From assembly GCA_039920865.1 (NCBI GenBank), contig JBDSCZ010000092.1, forward strand, positions 1 to 6,531: a stretch of DNA of 6,531 nt. The letters run 5' to 3'. Positions within the stretch are counted from its first letter, which is position 1. Each line of letters begins with the position of its first letter. Positions 5,539-6,531 of the stretch are shown piece by piece. Under the pieces are notes generated by a model. It was not told the DNA's origin, did no database searches, and saw only the letters and a program-made list of their open reading frames with translations. Origin of the DNA: AVCC01 sp039920865. Lineage in GTDB: Bacteria; Pseudomonadota; Gammaproteobacteria; Burkholderiales; Burkholderiaceae_D. A program made the translations under genes and the position numbers.

Positions 5539-6054
5539 CTATCGAGTGTGGTCGCTGCAAGCGGCATCGGCCGCCAGAGCCACATCCGCTACCGGTGCGT
5601 CGGTCATTGCCAGCAACTGCGCCGGGGTCAGGTTGAACACCGCGTGCGGATGTCCGGCCGCGGCCCACAAGCTTGACAGCTTGAGCAAATCGGCGTCGAT
5701 CAGCATCACGGTCTGGCCCGCATGTCCGATCGGGCACACGCCGCCGATCGAGTAGCCGATGCGCTGCTTGACGAATTTTGCATCGGCGCGACCGAGCGGA
5801 CCGACAATCGCAGCCACCTTGTTTTCATCGACCCGGTTGGCGCCGCTGGCGATGACCATCACCGCCGCATCGTCGGCCAGCCGGCGAAACACGATGGACT
5901 TGGCGATATCGGCGACATCGCAGCCCAGACCGGCCGCCGCCGCCGCCGAAGTTTTGCCGCTGTCCGCCAGCATCACGACCGGCTTGTCATGGCCGAGGGC
6001 CGCCAGCAGAGCAGCCACGCGGCGGGCGCTTTCAGGAAGTTGCATGTTGTGCAT
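5539..6054 (-). CDS. YbaK/EbsC-family aminoacyl-tRNA deacylase-like protein
   Basis: A 171-residue single-domain protein of the YbaK/ProX/EbsC editing-domain fold, which hydrolyses mischarged aminoacyl-tRNA in trans, for example Cys-tRNA(Pro) or Ala-tRNA(Pro). Features seen: TSAAAAAGLGCDVADIAKSIVF (35-56) with Lys52, matching the conserved substrate-contacting lysine of the family; GANRVDENKVAAIVGP (71-86); and GYSIGGVCPIGH (100-111), the conserved Gly-rich binding loop. Later come the conserved IDADLL (119-124), AAGHPHAVF (132-140) and APVADVA (153-159). Exact amino acid specificity cannot be read from the sequence. There is no Shine-Dalgarno before the ATG at 6054 or before the alternative Met4 (6045). 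The upstream gene ends 10 bases before the start, so translation probably depends on coupling to it. Confidence 0.92.
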   Translation of the reverse strand: MHNMQLPESARRVAALLAALGHDKPVVMLADSGKTSAAAAAGLGCDVADIAKSIVFRRLADDAAVMVIASGANRVDENKVAAIVGPLGRADAKFVKQRIGYSIGGVCPIGHAGQTVMLIDADLLKLSSLWAAAGHPHAVFNLTPAQLLAMTDAPVADVALAADAACSDHTR

Positions 6055-6064
6055 GACAGGACGA

Positions 6065-6343
6065 TTATTTCGGCTGTTCGGCCAATGCTTTTGTCAGCAA
6101 TTCCGCCACCACTTCGTTCATTCCGATCACGCGCGCCTGTGCGATGGCCTGCAACTGGGCCACCAGATCGCCGTGCAGCTTGACCGCAAACGGCACCAGA
6201 CCGAGCGCCTGATCCTGCTTGCGCTGGTCGCGCCGGTCCAGCGCTACAACGGCATCCTGGCCGAACGCTGCGCTGGTGCCGGCCTGCTTCATTTTGCCGG
6301 CAAGTTTCATTGCTTTCTGCTTTTCCAAGCCTGATTTTTTCAT
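6065..6343 (-). CDS. Small basic protein with ribbon-helix-helix-like C-terminus
   Basis: A 92-residue protein. A lysine-rich N-terminus (MKKSGLEKQKAMKLAGKMKQ, 1-20) is followed by a charged linker DRRDQRKQDQ (36-45). The C-terminal half reads as strand VPFAVKLH (50-57), helix GDLVAQLQAIAQARV (58-72) and helix MNEVVAELLTKALAEQ (75-90). This beta-alpha-alpha pattern resembles ribbon-helix-helix (CopG/Arc-type) DNA-binding proteins, although no such assignment is certain. The ATG at 6343 has AGAGGA at 6352-6357, 8 bases upstream. The YbaK-like gene follows after 10 bases. If it binds DNA it may control its own promoter, where a 15-base palindrome is found. Alternatively it may be a conserved small protein of unknown function. 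Confidence 0.8.
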   Translation of the reverse strand: MKKSGLEKQKAMKLAGKMKQAGTSAAFGQDAVVALDRRDQRKQDQALGLVPFAVKLHGDLVAQLQAIAQARVIGMNEVVAELLTKALAEQPK

Positions 6344-6376
6344 CGCGTCATTCCTCTTTATACATTGAAGCCGCTC

Positions 6377-6403
6377 ATTTTACGCAGTCGCGGCGACTGT
6401 CAT
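6377..6403 (-). promoter_or_regulatory. Candidate promoter for the RHH-like gene, spacer filled by a palindrome
   Basis: On the minus strand ATGACA (6403-6398, five of six to the -35 consensus) precedes TAAAAT (6382-6377, five of six to the -10), with a short 15-base spacer. A perfect palindrome, CAGTCGC-G-GCGACTG, covers 6385-6399 and occupies the spacer. The implied leader is about 27 bases to the ATG at 6343. A repressor bound there would block the promoter. The short spacer lowers confidence. Confidence 0.35.
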
Positions 6404-6422
6404 GAATAAATGTATCTATTCA
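6403..6422. repeat. AT-rich inverted repeat upstream of the RHH-like gene
   Basis: TGAATA (6403-6408) and TATTCA (6417-6422) are perfect inverted arms around an 8-base centre. They lie just upstream of the candidate -35 box and may be a second regulator site or an UP-type element. Confidence 0.3.
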
Positions 6423-6462
6423 GCCCGCTATGGCGCGCCGTATTGATTGTAGTTATTAGGCC

Positions 6463-6531
6463 GTTCGCCCTGAGTAGCCCGAAGGGCGTATCGAAGGGTC
6501 TGCGGATTCAAACAATCCTTCGATACGCTCC
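6463..6531. repeat. Dispersed-repeat (REP-like) inverted element, cut by the window end
   Basis: GCGTATCGAAGG (6486-6497) and CCTTCGATACGC (6517-6528) form a perfect 12-base inverted repeat around a 19-base loop. An overlapping shorter hairpin, CGCCCT (6466-6471) with AGGGCG (6483-6488), shares its right arm. The wording TTCGCCCTGAGTAGC...CGTATCGAAGGG resembles intergenic repeats common in several beta- and other proteobacterial genomes (from memory, not searched). It is intergenic, upstream of the RHH-like gene, and could act as a bidirectional terminator or message stabiliser. The right arm is incomplete. Confidence 0.65.

Noticed and set aside
5539..6343. RHH-like gene plus YbaK-like gene as a toxin-antitoxin pair
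   Set aside because: The downstream protein carries the intact motifs of a tRNA editing enzyme and not those of any known toxin family, so a toxin-antitoxin reading has no support.

Overview
The window carries GC-rich proteobacterial chromosomal DNA. Codon use, Shine-Dalgarno style and the gene families suggest a betaproteobacterium, most likely Burkholderiales and perhaps Oxalobacteraceae; this placement is an impression from family resemblance, not a search result. There is no tRNA, rRNA, CRISPR array, transposase or phage gene. No gene-free stretch exceeds about 190 bases.

Left block, all on the minus strand, from upstream to downstream: a class I nitronate monooxygenase (3785-4858); a 71-residue four-cysteine DUF1289 protein (3398-3613) whose stop overlaps the start of a metallo-beta-lactamase-fold hydrolase (2475-3398); then, after a roughly 220-base gap holding inverted repeats and a weak promoter candidate, a long-form NfeD membrane serine protease (786-2255) followed 2 bases later by a slipin/stomatin-type SPFH protein (13-783). 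The last two form the known stomatin plus stomatin-operon-partner pair, expected to act together at the inner membrane.

Centre: a divergent intergenic region (4859-4990) with an exact TATAAT box and a palindrome near the predicted transcription start. It drives two small plus-strand genes of unknown function (4991-5206 and 5228-5479) with near-identical ribosome binding sites. The first of them is clearly richer in A+T than its surroundings.

Right block, minus strand: a small protein with a ribbon-helix-helix-like C-terminus (6065-6343), followed 10 bases later by a YbaK/EbsC-type aminoacyl-tRNA deacylase-like protein (5539-6054). A perfect 15-base palindrome lies inside the candidate promoter of this pair. 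The right edge of the window cuts into an inverted-repeat element of dispersed-repeat (REP-like) appearance.

Most of the window is ordinary housekeeping or accessory metabolism. The points that most deserve a second look are the two small orphan genes with their palindromic promoter, the self-regulation hypothesis for the small RHH-like gene, the in-frame 9-base tandem repeat just after the NfeD signal peptide, and the repeat at the right edge.
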